A DNA stretch of 64,000 nucleotides from Urophycis tenuis (taxonomy: Eukaryota; Chordata; Actinopteri; Gadiformes; Phycidae), in NCBI GenBank assembly GCA_036785325.1, contig JAXIVH010000173.1, positions 62,001-126,000 on the forward strand, in the 5' to 3' direction. Under the pieces are notes generated by a model, which was not told the DNA's origin, made no database searches, and was given only the letters and a program-made list of their open reading frames with translations. A program made the position numbers and the translations under genes. Shown here piece after piece: positions 35,311 to 45,242 of this stretch; positions within the stretch are counted from its first letter, which is position 1, and every line of letters begins with the position of its first letter.

Positions 35311-36054
35311 TAGGGCTTCTCGATTATGTCAAAAATGATAATCACGATTATTTTGATTGATATTGTAATTGCGATTATTAAAGACGATTATTCATTGATT
35401 AAAAGTCGCACCATCAAAAAATGTTTTTGATGGTGCGACTCAAACATAGGTCCGTTGTGGTGGCAAAATATAATGTATAATTGACACTTCTCTTGCAACT
35501 TTTCCGCGACATTCGTCATAAAGGGCAGGCAACGCAATTCTACTGAAATGGTGAGGTGGTGGTAACACATACCGCTTGTCCAATGTGTTTATCAGTTTAT
35601 TGAACGCCGGGTTGCTAACGGTGCTGATAGGGCACATGTCTTTGGCAATCATGTATGCGATTGCATCTGTAATTCCTTTATGCCTGCGGGAGCTGGCTGG
35701 ATATGGGGTGGCATTGTATAGGGTCTCCTTAATTGAGGACTGTGTTGCGGTGGCAGGAGTGGAGGAGTTTTTCATTTTTTCCTTCATTGCTTGGTCATGT
35801 ATTACTCTGTGTGCGGACTTTTAAATGGTTAAACAGATTGAAGTGCAGACACGGTCGCGTGACTGACATATCTTGCAAGTTTTCAGGCGGGGGCGGGGCG
35901 CAGCGGAGTGCGCAGGTGGAGAAAGAATGGTTCGCTCCATTTACCACACAAAACACGGCGGGTGGCAGAATGATCGTTTTATTACGATTATCTTGATTTA
36001 ATGATCAAGGGAAACCAAAATCGTAATCGAAATTCAATTAATCGCCCAGCCCTA
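35311..36054 (-). mobile_element. hAT copy (ZBED1-like) nested in the previous element
   Basis: The ends are TAGGGCTTCTCGATTA and the inverse of TAGGGCTGGGCGATTA. The 8-bp flanks are cctttgaa and cctttgat (7 of 8 identical). The minus-strand content is a degraded ZBED1-like transposase start. Confidence 0.85.
35440..35890 (-). pseudogene. ZBED1-like hAT transposase N-terminal remnant
   Basis: On the minus strand, a partial BED-finger tail (CKICQS, then a stop where the finger's second half should be) leads into an open frame of 115 codons. That frame contains QSSIKETLYN, SSRRHKGITDAIAYMIAKD and PISTVSNPAFNKLI, then FSRIALPALYDECRGKV. This is the linker and start of the ZBED1/Ac-type hAT transposase. 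The RNase-H core is absent. Confidence 0.75.
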
Positions 36055-36189
36055 CCTTTGATGAAAATATAATCAGACACTCTCCACCCCCCCCGCCCCC
36101 CCCCCCTAAAAAAAAAACTCATCGGATCTGCACGGCCGTGAAAAAGGCGGCATCCGCCAAAAGGCGCGCCGTTTGCATCCCTGATATTT

Positions 36190-36662
36190 GTAATCAAAAA
36201 AGTTTTTAAAGTTTTTTAAAGTTGTATATTTGTAATCAAGTTTTAATCAATTTATTTGTTTTGTTCATTAAAACAATTTATTTCAGCTTGTATATGCGTC
36301 TATTTTCTGATCACGATATGTCTGCTGCTTTCCCTGTTCCCTGCAATGATGCAAATCTGGGCCAGATAGTGTCTTGTCCTAGATTTGAGTGATTGCATAA
36401 GCCTATGCAAGTTTGAAATTTAATTGCTCCAACTGAAACCTGTAGCCTATATCAAGTCCAGTCAAGTCAAGTGCTTTTAATGTGTAACACGTAGGCCTAG
36501 TTATAGGCATGCAACTTGTTTGTTTTTCTCGACATTCCACTGACAGTGCAAAGTAGGCTAGTATGCGTAGATGGGCCACCCAACAGACATAAAATGCCGT
36601 AAATAAGGCAAAGGTGAATCGGGAGGTGATTTAAGCGGAATCGTATCATATCTGGCACTGGT
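36190..36662. other. No gene recognised; flank of the Ginger insertion
   Basis: The stretch contains a candidate polyadenylation signal (attaaa, 36265) for the DUF4806 gene, then unremarkable DNA. Nearby words such as aatctgggccagata continue on the other side of the Ginger element, as expected for an insertion. Confidence 0.4.
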
Positions 36663-36666
36663 CCGG

Positions 36667-37918
36667 TGTTCCGTATTAACTTGTGACCACGTTAACTGGT
36701 GACCGTCAGCCAAACGCGGCTGTGGTTGTCGTAGAAACGACAGATGTTGAAAACGGGAAAAGGGAACGTAGCTGTCCTCGCAGATGCCTTTGTTCAGTTT
36801 CTTACCCGTTATCGTTCCAATTTTAAAAAATAGACCCGAGTCGTCCTTGCAGTCTTATTTGTGTGAACGCATCAGGTACTCCGTCTGGTTTTAAACGTTG
36901 CTTTTGTTTGTAAACAGGAAGAGAGCTAGTTTGCTCTTCCTGCTAAAGTCTCTAATACATCTCTAATAAAAACTCTTGAATACATTTGGTCTATGGAGCC
37001 TGCTTCAGTAAACATGTATCAGAAGAAATATTTGTCCTTTTGAATGGCCTTATAAAAAATAATCATTTTCACGGGAGTCGAACACGTATCATCGTGACAA
37101 AATAAATGAAAGACGAGAGCTATTCCAGCTCACCACGAACGCACTGAGGATTTCGAATGAAATAACATATACAGCAGACATACAGACTGCCGTCTCTTTT
37201 TAACACGGGACGGATCACCACGTTAACTTGTGACCACACCTGGCTCTGTTCCTATCAATGTCTCGAATAAGGCTCCAATACAAATATACATCTACGGGGC
37301 CTGCTTGAGTAAACGTGTGTCACCACACCACGAATAGAAAAAAGAAAAACGAAAACTTTGTATGGGATTTGAACTCGTACTTTAGTGACAAAACGTACTA
37401 AAGGCAGACGCTTAATGCACTTCACCAGAAGCACACTGAAGACTAGTCCTAAAATACCACATACAGTCTCGTTACACGGGACGGACCACCACGTTAACTT
37501 GTGACCACACCTGGCTCTGTTACCGTATGAGCCCTCTGTGCAAATTGCTGACTGGGTCTCAGAATATTTAACATAACGTTGTATGGTGTAGTTGGTGTTG
37601 GAAACGCTGTTCCTGTGAATGTCTGAAATGTCTGTAACATTTCCCAAACACATCTTTGGAGCCTGACTAAGCATGTGTCGTTCAGCCCTTTCTTATACAA
37701 CATACAATGTATAAGAAACATACAGTGTTTGCTGTGTCTGATTTTCCCAGCCAGGAGACGGGACAATCAGATCAAGTTGTGACCATACGGCTCAGCTGTC
37801 ACCCCATGCATGCGTAACTTGCAGATACGAATGATTTACAGTATTTCTTATTTGGTTGTGTACAGACATTTAGTTTCAACAAGAAGATGCATTGCCGCAA
37901 GTGTCTAGTTGTTTATAC
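36667..37918 (+). repeat. Left terminal inverted repeat of Ginger element (1.25 kb)
   Basis: The repeat matches the inverse of 43945-45238 along its whole length with only scattered differences. The motif TTAACTTGTGACCAC recurs near 36677, 37223 and 37494, with a weaker copy at 37770. Two modules resembling tRNA-type box B in reverse lie at 37072-37085 (inverse of gtgttcgactcccg) and 37364-37377 (inverse of cgagttcaaatccc). Confidence 0.92.
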
Positions 37919-38214
37919 ATGCTGCTCTAATCTAAACAAAAAAAAACCCAAACATTAACAAACTGGACAAAAATATGGGTTTTCCATCTGTGGCCTCCCT
38001 GCACAGACCCAGTGGCTCCACTTGTTGCACCCTGTGCACTAATTGTCTCATCCTGATTCCACCTGAGTATTCCTTCACAAAAAAAAACTTAGGCCATGCG
38101 CCAGGTGAAATCAGGATAATAGGCCAAGTGCTGTGTCCACTTAACCACTTGACAAAGGTATATAAGGTTCCTCAGTTTCCAACCATGTTGGAGTAGGTGA
38201 CAAATTTAGAAAGA

Positions 38215-38400
38215 CATAGAGAGAGACACAGAGAGATAGATAGAGAGAGACAGACAGAGAGAGACAGACAGACAGACAGAGAGAGAGATATTGAGTGAGT
38301 GAGATTGAGAGAGAGGGAGAGTTTAGGTAAAGTAAGTATAGGTAAGTAATTCATTAAGTATAGAGTTAGAGATAGAGATAGTTAGAGTTAGAGTTAGAGT
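38215..38400 (+). repeat. GA-rich simple repeat
   Basis: A degenerate agagagaca/gagatag tract in the 5' region of the Ginger gene. Confidence 0.85.
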
Positions 38401-38427
38401 ATATAGATTTCATTGAGAGCTGAAGGT

Positions 38428-41400
38428 ATGGAGCCTCAGCTCTACAATGAAATCATGGACCTAAAGGTCCATGACCGCATGACCCCGGGCCTCACCAAGC
38501 ACCAGCGGTACACGATAAGAAGAAGAGCAGCAAATTTTGTACTGAAGGGTAAGTACATTAATTTCTAGACCATCATTGAGTGCATTTGTTTCATGTATAG
38601 ATTACATTGAGCTTCTTTGATCAGATGGAGTCCTTCAGTACATATGCCGACGTCGGGCAGATAAACAGGAACACCTGGCAACAGTGGTCACCACTGTTGC
38701 CCAAGCAAATGAGGTGTTCCTGGACCTTCATAGTAGCAGTCATGGGGCACATTGTGGTGTGGACAAAACACACCACGCAATTATTAGCCGCTATTACTGG
38801 CCTGGCATGGAAGCGGACATCCGCAAATGGGTAAGTTAGAAGAGTCATTCAGACTGACCTTTGTATATGAATGCAATAACTAAAGCAATGTGTCCTTTCA
38901 TTTCCTGTCATTTGTGTCCTTTACTTGGTGTTTCTGCTTGACCAAAAGTTGTACGATTTTGAATAATTGAATATTTTACTTCAGATAGCACAGTGTCCTG
39001 ACTGCCAGGTCAAGCGGGCTACTATGAAGGAAAAAAAGCAATACAACCCCATAGAGGTGAGATTATTTGTTCAACTGACTGTCCCCTACAGTGAAATGTG
39101 CGTACATGCTACCTGCTTCTGATATGTAATAATCATTCCCATTTTTCCAGGTCACCGAGCCATTCGAGCTGGTAGGAATGGACTTGGTGAAACTCACCAA
39201 AACAGAGGCTGGTAATCAATACATCTGTGTAATGGTTGATTATTTCACTAAGTGGCCAGAGGCCTACCCTCTTAAGAGTAAGTGTGCAGAGGAGGTGACC
39301 AAGTGTATTCTAGACTTTGTATACAAATTTGGTGCACCTCAGAGACTGCTTACAGACCAGGGGACAGAGTTCAAAAATCAGGTGAACACTGAAGATGAAC
39401 TATTTCATTCTGAGTAAGTAGTTCTGTAAATGCTAACTTGTTTGGTGCAAAATGGAATTTAAGGTCAATGCCAGACTCTGTGAGTCGCTGGCCATTAAGC
39501 GCAGCTTCTGCGCCCCATACCATCCCCAAACTAATGGCTTGGTGGAGAAGCTGAATGGCACCATTCAGAGGTAATTTTCAAAGTGTCAATCTGGCAGATC
39601 CTACACACTGACATGAATGCTGTAGACTTCATTGGTGACCTAAAGATGCCTGCTCATGTTTTCTGATACAGACATTTTCAGGTCTCTTAACAAGTTAGCT
39701 CATCGTGAGCCTAAGAAATGGGATACTTTCCTTCAGCCTACCATGTTTGGGCTGAGGACCAAGAAGAAGCTTACGACCAAACACAGCCCATACTATCTGA
39801 TGTTTGGTCGTGAGGCTAGGTATCCCAGTGAGGTGATAGACGACTATGAGGTAAGTGTCTGTACTTGTTTTGGAAGTGAGCACATGTGATCATAATTACG
39901 TGGATAAATGGCCTGTTGAATGGAATATATTTAACACTTTTAGGTGCTAACCGAAAAAGTGGAGGCCATGCTCCACAGAGAGGAACCGTACGAGGGGCTG
40001 ACCCAGCAGCCCCTCGTATATGAGACTGTGAAGTCGAACCTGAGGAGCAGCCAGGACAAAATTAAGAAAAGAAAAATGGACAAGGGCTGGGATGACAATT
40101 TCATGTGGGGGACAAAGTGCTGAAAAGTAATATCAGGGAACAGCAGAGGAAGGGGGGCAAAATGGAAAGGGACCTGCTGGGGCCCTTTACCATTAGTGCT
40201 ATAAAGGGCAAAGTTGTCACGTTGGCCACCAACACGGGCAGAACCATAGCCAACGTGGACCAACTGACGCCCTTTATAGAGCCAGAGGAGAGGATTCCTT
40301 CTAAACTCCAGCATGTTGGAAAATCTCCTCTGGCTCCCCCCTCCCCAACACGTTCCTGCAGTCAGCCCAGCCCTGGTCCATCCGTAAAGGATCGCAACTC
40401 CATTCATGGTAATGATGAATACCAATCAATGTGATATCAATATAATATGATGTTTATCCATGTTAAATGAGAAATTATGTATTTTTCATATTGCAGCTAT
40501 CTGGAAATCTGCTGGTGAAATCCTGTGGGCCAAGCTGGGGCCCTATAGCCTATTCACAGCAGATTTCCAGAGCCTGGCTCCAGGGGCAGAATTGGAGAGC
40601 GAGGTGAGTCTTATTTCATAAATTGCTTCAGATTGTCCTACTTTTGCAAGTTAATTTGGATAGTTTCTTTTTCTTTTTTAAATAGATTGTGAATGCATAT
40701 TTGTCCTGGCTCTCCAAACGGCAAGACGGAGTCACCATCATTGACACGTTTGCCATGACGGCTATCTGGGATGGCAAGGAGCGTACAATGAGAAAGGTAA
40801 GGATAATGACTGAGAAGAAATAATAAAGGTCCGCACACTGATTAAAGCTCCCAAACGTGGATTTATTTAGCACAAAGGACATGTTGTCCTTCATCAAAGG
40901 TGCCATGCAGAACGTTCTGCATGGCACCTTTGATGACGTTGTGCTAAAAAAATCTTTTTGGTCCAGCACCTGCACTTTTGTGATGTGCGCGCACTCCTTT
41001 TCTTGAAGGAAAATGACTGCTCTTAAATGTGTTACTGAGACCATCTTAAACACTGATCATTTGCAGCTCGACATTATGGAGTGGAATGTGATCATCGGCG
41101 CCGTATGCAAGAACTGCCACTGGACACTTGTAGTGAGTGCATTGTAATGAATGAAAGTGACTACATTTACAACTAAGAATTGTGCACATAAAATCTTGTA
41201 CCTCTCAAGGCCATGTATCCCAAGGAGGGCTTTTGTAGGTATGCAGACCCTTTCGGTGCTACAGATGCACAGGTCAGGCACTGCAGGGAATCTACAAGGT
41301 AAGAAAATGAAACGATGCATTTCATTTGTAGGCATTTAAGTTGACTTGTTTGTGATCAAGTAACATATTCTTCATTGATTTGTGCTTTAGGGCCTTCTTG

Positions 41401-42157
41401 AGGAAAAAAGACCTACATTTGTCCAGATGGCGGTGTGACCCAGTCACACACCCAAAACAGCAGGACTCCACATCATGTGGAGTCATTATATGCAAAGTAA
41501 GATTACAGTAAGCATGTGAAACTTTTGCTTTTGTGAAGACCACAAATAACACTAATCTGTATTTTAAGATCGCTGAACTGCTGCTACAAGGCAGGCCCAT
41601 GGAATTTGGGGTGGGTGAGGCCGAGATAAATTCCATGCGGCTTGCAATAGCCAGGACCCTTGTAGCAGATTCTGGTAAGCATCTATCAACTGTGTGTCAA
41701 CCTTGTTGTGGAGAAATTACTGAAGTCAAAGATCAGTGGTGAGGCCAGGAGTTCAGAAAGTGTTCAGGGGCCACTAATGATGACAGGCACCTACTGTTCC
41801 CACTCAAAGTCAGATAATTAATACTGCCGAGGACCTCAAGGCCCACACCTGACCTTGTGTAACCTAGAAAATTCTACAACAAACTTGACTGAAACATTTA
41901 CTTGTACTACATCCACTGATTAAAACTGGAATATATTTTGACAGACGACATAGCAGAACTCTGTGTCATCTGTGGCCAATGGACCACTGGGTAGGAACCC
42001 TTTAAATAGTTCTTGAAATGGAGAAAGCAATTTTTTGTGAAATGAAATTGATTATTTTCTCTTTCAGATCGAATGCACAGGGTGCAACAAGTGGAGCCAC
42101 TGGGTCTGTGCTGGGAGGCCACCAGTTGAAAACCTGTATTTTTGTCCTGTTTGTTGA
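38428..42157 (+). pseudogene. Ginger1 integrase - Ulp1 protease - PHD polyprotein gene, 15 exons
   Basis: The exons are 38428-38548, 38625-38830, 38985-39056, 39151-39381, 39464-39570, 39682-39850, 39944-40408, 40497-40603, 40686-40796, 41067-41132, 41210-41298, 41391-41496, 41569-41674, 41945-41990 and 42068-42157. Exons 2-3 hold an H2C2 zinc domain (HSSSHGAHCGV, CPDCQVKR). Exons 4-5 hold the DDE core: VGMDLVKL, LTDQGTEF, GLVEKLNG. Exon 7 resembles an integrase C-terminal domain. Exons 10-12 carry Ulp1 marks, NCHWTLV and QQDSTSCGV. Exons 14-15 form a PHD finger (CVICGQW, ECTGCNKWSHWVC). Exon 7 is one base off (465 nt, shift near 40095), and the exon 14-15 junction leaves the PHD in the wrong frame. 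Otherwise every phase agrees. Confidence 0.88.
40867..40948. repeat. Perfect 46-bp palindrome with extended flanks
   Basis: The arms 40891-40913 and 40914-40936 (tcatcaaaggtgccatgcag, aac and the inverse) pair without a loop. Beyond them tttagcacaa (40867) matches the inverse ttgtgctaaa (40939). It sits in intron 9 of the Ginger gene and is likely a tiny foldback insertion. Confidence 0.9.
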
Positions 42158-42211
42158 AGTTTTTTTTTTTTTGTTTATTTATTTTATTTTATTTATTTTT
42201 TTGTTTATGAT

Positions 42212-42590
42212 AGGGAGGAGGCGGCACGGTGGTGCAGTGGTGTCGCCTCACAGCAAGAGGGTTTTGGGTTCGAATCCACCTGGGACCCGGGACCTTTCTG
42301 TGTGGAGTTTGCACGTTCCCCCATGCTTGCGTGGGTTCTCTCCGGGTACTCCGGCTTCCTCCCACAGACCAAAAACATGCAGGTTGGGGATTAGGTTAAT
42401 TGGTGTATCTAAATTGACCATAGTATGTGAGTGTGAATGGTTGTTTGTCTCTATATGTTAGCCCTGTGATAGGCTGGCGACCTGTCCAGGGTGTACCCCG
42501 CCTCTCACCTGTTGCAGCTGGGATTGGCTCCAGCCCCCCCGCGACCCTCGTAGAGGATAAGCGGTTACGATAATGGATGGATGGACAACG
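42212..42590 (+). repeat. Teleost tRNA-headed SINE with GGAT tail
   Basis: The unit begins ggcggcacggtggtgcagtg and has a box-B-like gggttcgaatccacc at 42266-42280. It carries the conserved gtgtggagtttgcacgttcc and ctggcgacctgtccagggtg blocks and ends gataatggatggatgga. It is inserted just past the stop of the Ginger gene. Confidence 0.9.
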
Positions 42591-42957
42591 AAATGCAGTT
42601 GGTGTTCTAACCAGAAATGTATTTTTTGCTTCAATAAATACAAATAACTAAACAACCAACGTTTGATGTCTGTTTTTGGTTAGGCTGTAAGCAGTGAAGG
42701 GACTTCATACATGTATTTTTGGTTCTTTTCAAGAAACATACTATGCAGCATGTTCAGACTTCAGTCTTTCAATGTGACTACATAAACGCATTCAACAGCT
42801 ACCTACGGCTTCGGATTCAAAATGTAGCCATCAAATGTGCATTTAGGAAAAATTGTTTGTAAATGGCAGGGTCTGTAAAATGGCCAAGTGGCTTTAGGTG
42901 CCAGCTAATTTCTTTGCAGTTTATTTGACACTTTTGTGGAATACAATCTGTAGTGGT

Positions 42958-43035
42958 TAGGGATGTGACTTTCAGTCCAAAACACTATTCGAAATTCGCT
43001 AGACACTATTCGAATTTTATTCGAAAATCGACCCC

Positions 43036-43066
<31 letters not shown>

Positions 43067-43862
43067 AAAAAAAAACACACGCGCGCGCGCTCACGTGCGA
43101 CATCCCCCTCCTTCAACCACCACACACACACGACAGAAAGGGTAGACTTAACCAAACAGTTTACTGAATCAATAAGAACATTACAGAACGGTAAAATGGG
43201 CACATTCCCTGAGCGATTTATCTCAGCTACAGCATGACAACAAACAAACAGTTACAATTGCAACCGCTGCGCTGTTTTTCATTTAACTGCCTGTTAGGGG
43301 GAACCGGGTGAAACAGTTTCAGCAACGAGATCGAATGGATTTAACAGAAATAGCGAAGTAAACCTATTGCATATTTTTATTCAGAAAAATCAACATGTCA
43401 ACGTGTTCGGGGTGGATACGTGTGCGCAGCCTATTAACTATTAAGCCGGCAGCGGAGAACACGCGCTCCGACGGCACGGACGTTGCAGGCACACACAAGT
43501 AGGCGCTCGCCAACTTTGCCAGGCGGGGTTATCTTTTTTGATTTGCTTTCCACCATGTCAGTGGGTCATTGTGGAGCGGTGGGCACACATCCTGGCAGTA
43601 CTGAGTCAGTTCAGTGGTGTATGTTGCCCCCTCTGCACTGTACTCCTCCCCAAATAGGACCGCGGTTGCCGCTGCAGATAAGCCATCCTTTCGGGGATGT
43701 TTTAGGTTCAGACGTATAGTTCTATGTAAACAATGCAGCATTCTTTCCCAGTGAAACCTATGAGTGAAACGCAATACTAGTCAATGCGGCATTCGAAATG
43801 AGTATTCTTTATTCGAACGTGTCACGAATATTCGACTATTCGAAAATCGTGTCCCAACCCTA
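42958..43862 (-). mobile_element. hAT copy inside the Ginger element
   Basis: The ends are TAGGGATGTGAC and the inverse of TAGGGTTGGGAC, with a perfect 8-bp duplication GTAGTGGT at 42950-42957 and 43863-43870. Subterminal ttcgaa words are abundant. A C17-20 tract followed by an A20 tract is present at about 43032-43076. Confidence 0.9.
43385..43774 (-). pseudogene. hAT transposase C-terminal remnant
   Basis: The minus-strand frame at 43774-43529 ends in a stop after PLTWWKANQKR. In a second frame the sequence continues LAKLASAYLCVPATSVPSER and VFSAAGLIVNRLRTRI to a stop near 43390. This is the hAT dimerisation region that carries the conserved W and the PxSER block. The core is missing and one frame shift separates the two parts. 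Confidence 0.8.
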
Positions 43863-43944
43863 GTAGTGGTAGCAACAATTTGTGACATTCCTCAAAAAAA
43901 AAACAGCAATAGGCCTATATAAATCTTACTTATCGTCAACAATT

Positions 43945-45238
43945 GTATAAACAACTAGACACTTGCGGCAATGCATCTTTGTGTTGAAACTACATGTCTG
44001 TAGACAACCAAATATGAAATACTGTAAATCATTCGTATCTGCAAGTTACGCATGCATGGGGTGACAGCTGAGCCGTATGGTCACAACTTGATCTGATTGT
44101 CCCGTCTCCTGGCTGGGAAAATCAGACACAGCAAACACTATGTTTCTTATACATTGTATGTTGTATAAACACAGCAAACACTATGTTTCTTATACATTGT
44201 ATGTTGTATAAGAAAGGGCTGAACGACACATGCTTAGTCAGGCTCCAAAGATGTGTTTGGGAAATGTTAGACATTTCACAGACATTCACAGGAACAGCGT
44301 TTCCAACACCAACTACATCATACAACGTTATATTAAATATTCTGAGACCCAGTCAGCAATTTGCACAGAGGGCTCATACTGTAACAGAGCCAGGTGTGGT
44401 CACAAGTTAACGTGGTGGTCCGTCCCGTGTAACGAGACTGTATGTGGTATTTTAGGACTAGTCTTCAGTGTGCTTCTGGTGAAGTGCATTAAGCGTCTGC
44501 CTTTAGTACGTTTTGTCACTAAAGTACGAGTTCAAATCCCATACAAAGTTTTCGTTTTTCTTTTTTCTATTCGTGGTGTGGTGACACACGTTTACTCAAG
44601 CAGGCCCCTTAGATGTATATTTGTATTAGAGCCTTATTCGAGACATTGGTAGGAACAGAGCCAGGTGTGGTCACAAGTTAACGTGGTGATCCGTCCCGTG
44701 TTAAAAAGAGACGGCAGTCTGTATGTCTGCTGTATATGTTATTTCATTCGAAATCCTCAGTACGTTCGTGGTGAGCTGGAATAGCTCTCGTCTTTCATTT
44801 ATTTTGTCACGATGATACGTGTTCGACTCCCGTGAAAATGATTATTTTTTTATAAGGCCATTCAAAAGGACAAATATTTCTTCTCATACATGTTTACTGA
44901 AGCAGGCTCCATAGACCAAATGTATTCAAGAGTTTTTATTAGAGATGTATTAGAGACTTTAGCAGGAAGAGCAAACTAGCTCTCTTCCTGTTTACAAACA
45001 AAAGCGACGTTTAAAACCAGACGGAGTACCTGATGCGTTCACACAAATAAGACTGCAAGGACGACTCGGGTCTATTTTTTAAAATTGGAACGATAACGGG
45101 TAAGAAACTGAACAAAGGCATCTGCGAGGACAGCTACGTTCCCTTTTCCCGTTTTCAACATCTGTCGTTTCCACGACAACCACAGACGCGTTTGGCTGAC
45201 GGTCACCAGTTAACGTGGTCACAAGTTAATACGGAACA
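43945..45238 (-). repeat. Right terminal inverted repeat of Ginger element
   Basis: This is the inverse of 36667-37918. It is 42 bp longer, mostly because of a 43-bp tandem duplication (acacagcaaacactatgttt ... ttgtataa, 44126-44168 and 44169-44211). Two diverged direct units of about 269 bp start at about 44391 and 44660 (ccaggtgtggtcacaagtta). Each contains a box-B-like word: gagttcaaatccc at 44528 and gtgttcgactccc at 44819. Confidence 0.92.
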
Positions 45239-45242
45239 CCGG

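Larger units (their letters stand above)
34692..36183 (-). mobile_element. hAT-like element in the 3' flank of the DUF4806 gene
   Basis: The ends are CAGGGATGCAAAC and the inverse gtttgcatccctg. ATATTT is repeated on both sides (34686-34691, 36184-36189), perhaps part of an 8-bp duplication. Removing the element restores a continuous aagttgtatatttgtaatc, so it split the probable 3' UTR. A second hAT copy is nested inside at 35311-36054. Confidence 0.75.
36667..45238 (+). mobile_element. Complete Ginger1-type DNA transposon with long inverted repeats
   Basis: The element is 8572 bp, starts TGTTCCGTATTAACTTGTGA and ends in its exact inverse. CCGG is duplicated on both sides (36663-36666 and 45239-45242). 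Ginger elements are known for TGT-type ends, 4-bp duplications and an integrase related to that of Ty3/gypsy. Here one plus-strand gene encodes integrase, Ulp1-like protease and PHD finger. The inverted repeats are unusually long (36667-37918 and 43945-45238) and nearly identical, implying recent insertion or homogenisation. Two later insertions sit inside: a SINE at 42212 and a hAT at 42958. Confidence 0.93.

Noticed and set aside
37255..37766. Long frames in the Ginger terminal repeat (139 and 90 codons), with matching frames at 44230-44652
   Set aside because: Both inverted repeats give the same frames because they are near-identical. There is no homology or codon bias, and the regions hold binding-site-like repeats instead.
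42018..42461. 147-codon frame across the PHD exon and SINE
   Set aside because: It is the wrong frame of the PHD exon running into the SINE. The PHD signature is in the next frame.
44479..44840. Functional tRNA genes in the Ginger repeats
   Set aside because: Box-B-like words are present but I cannot fold acceptor, D and anticodon arms that pair properly. I kept only a tRNA-like module as a hypothesis.
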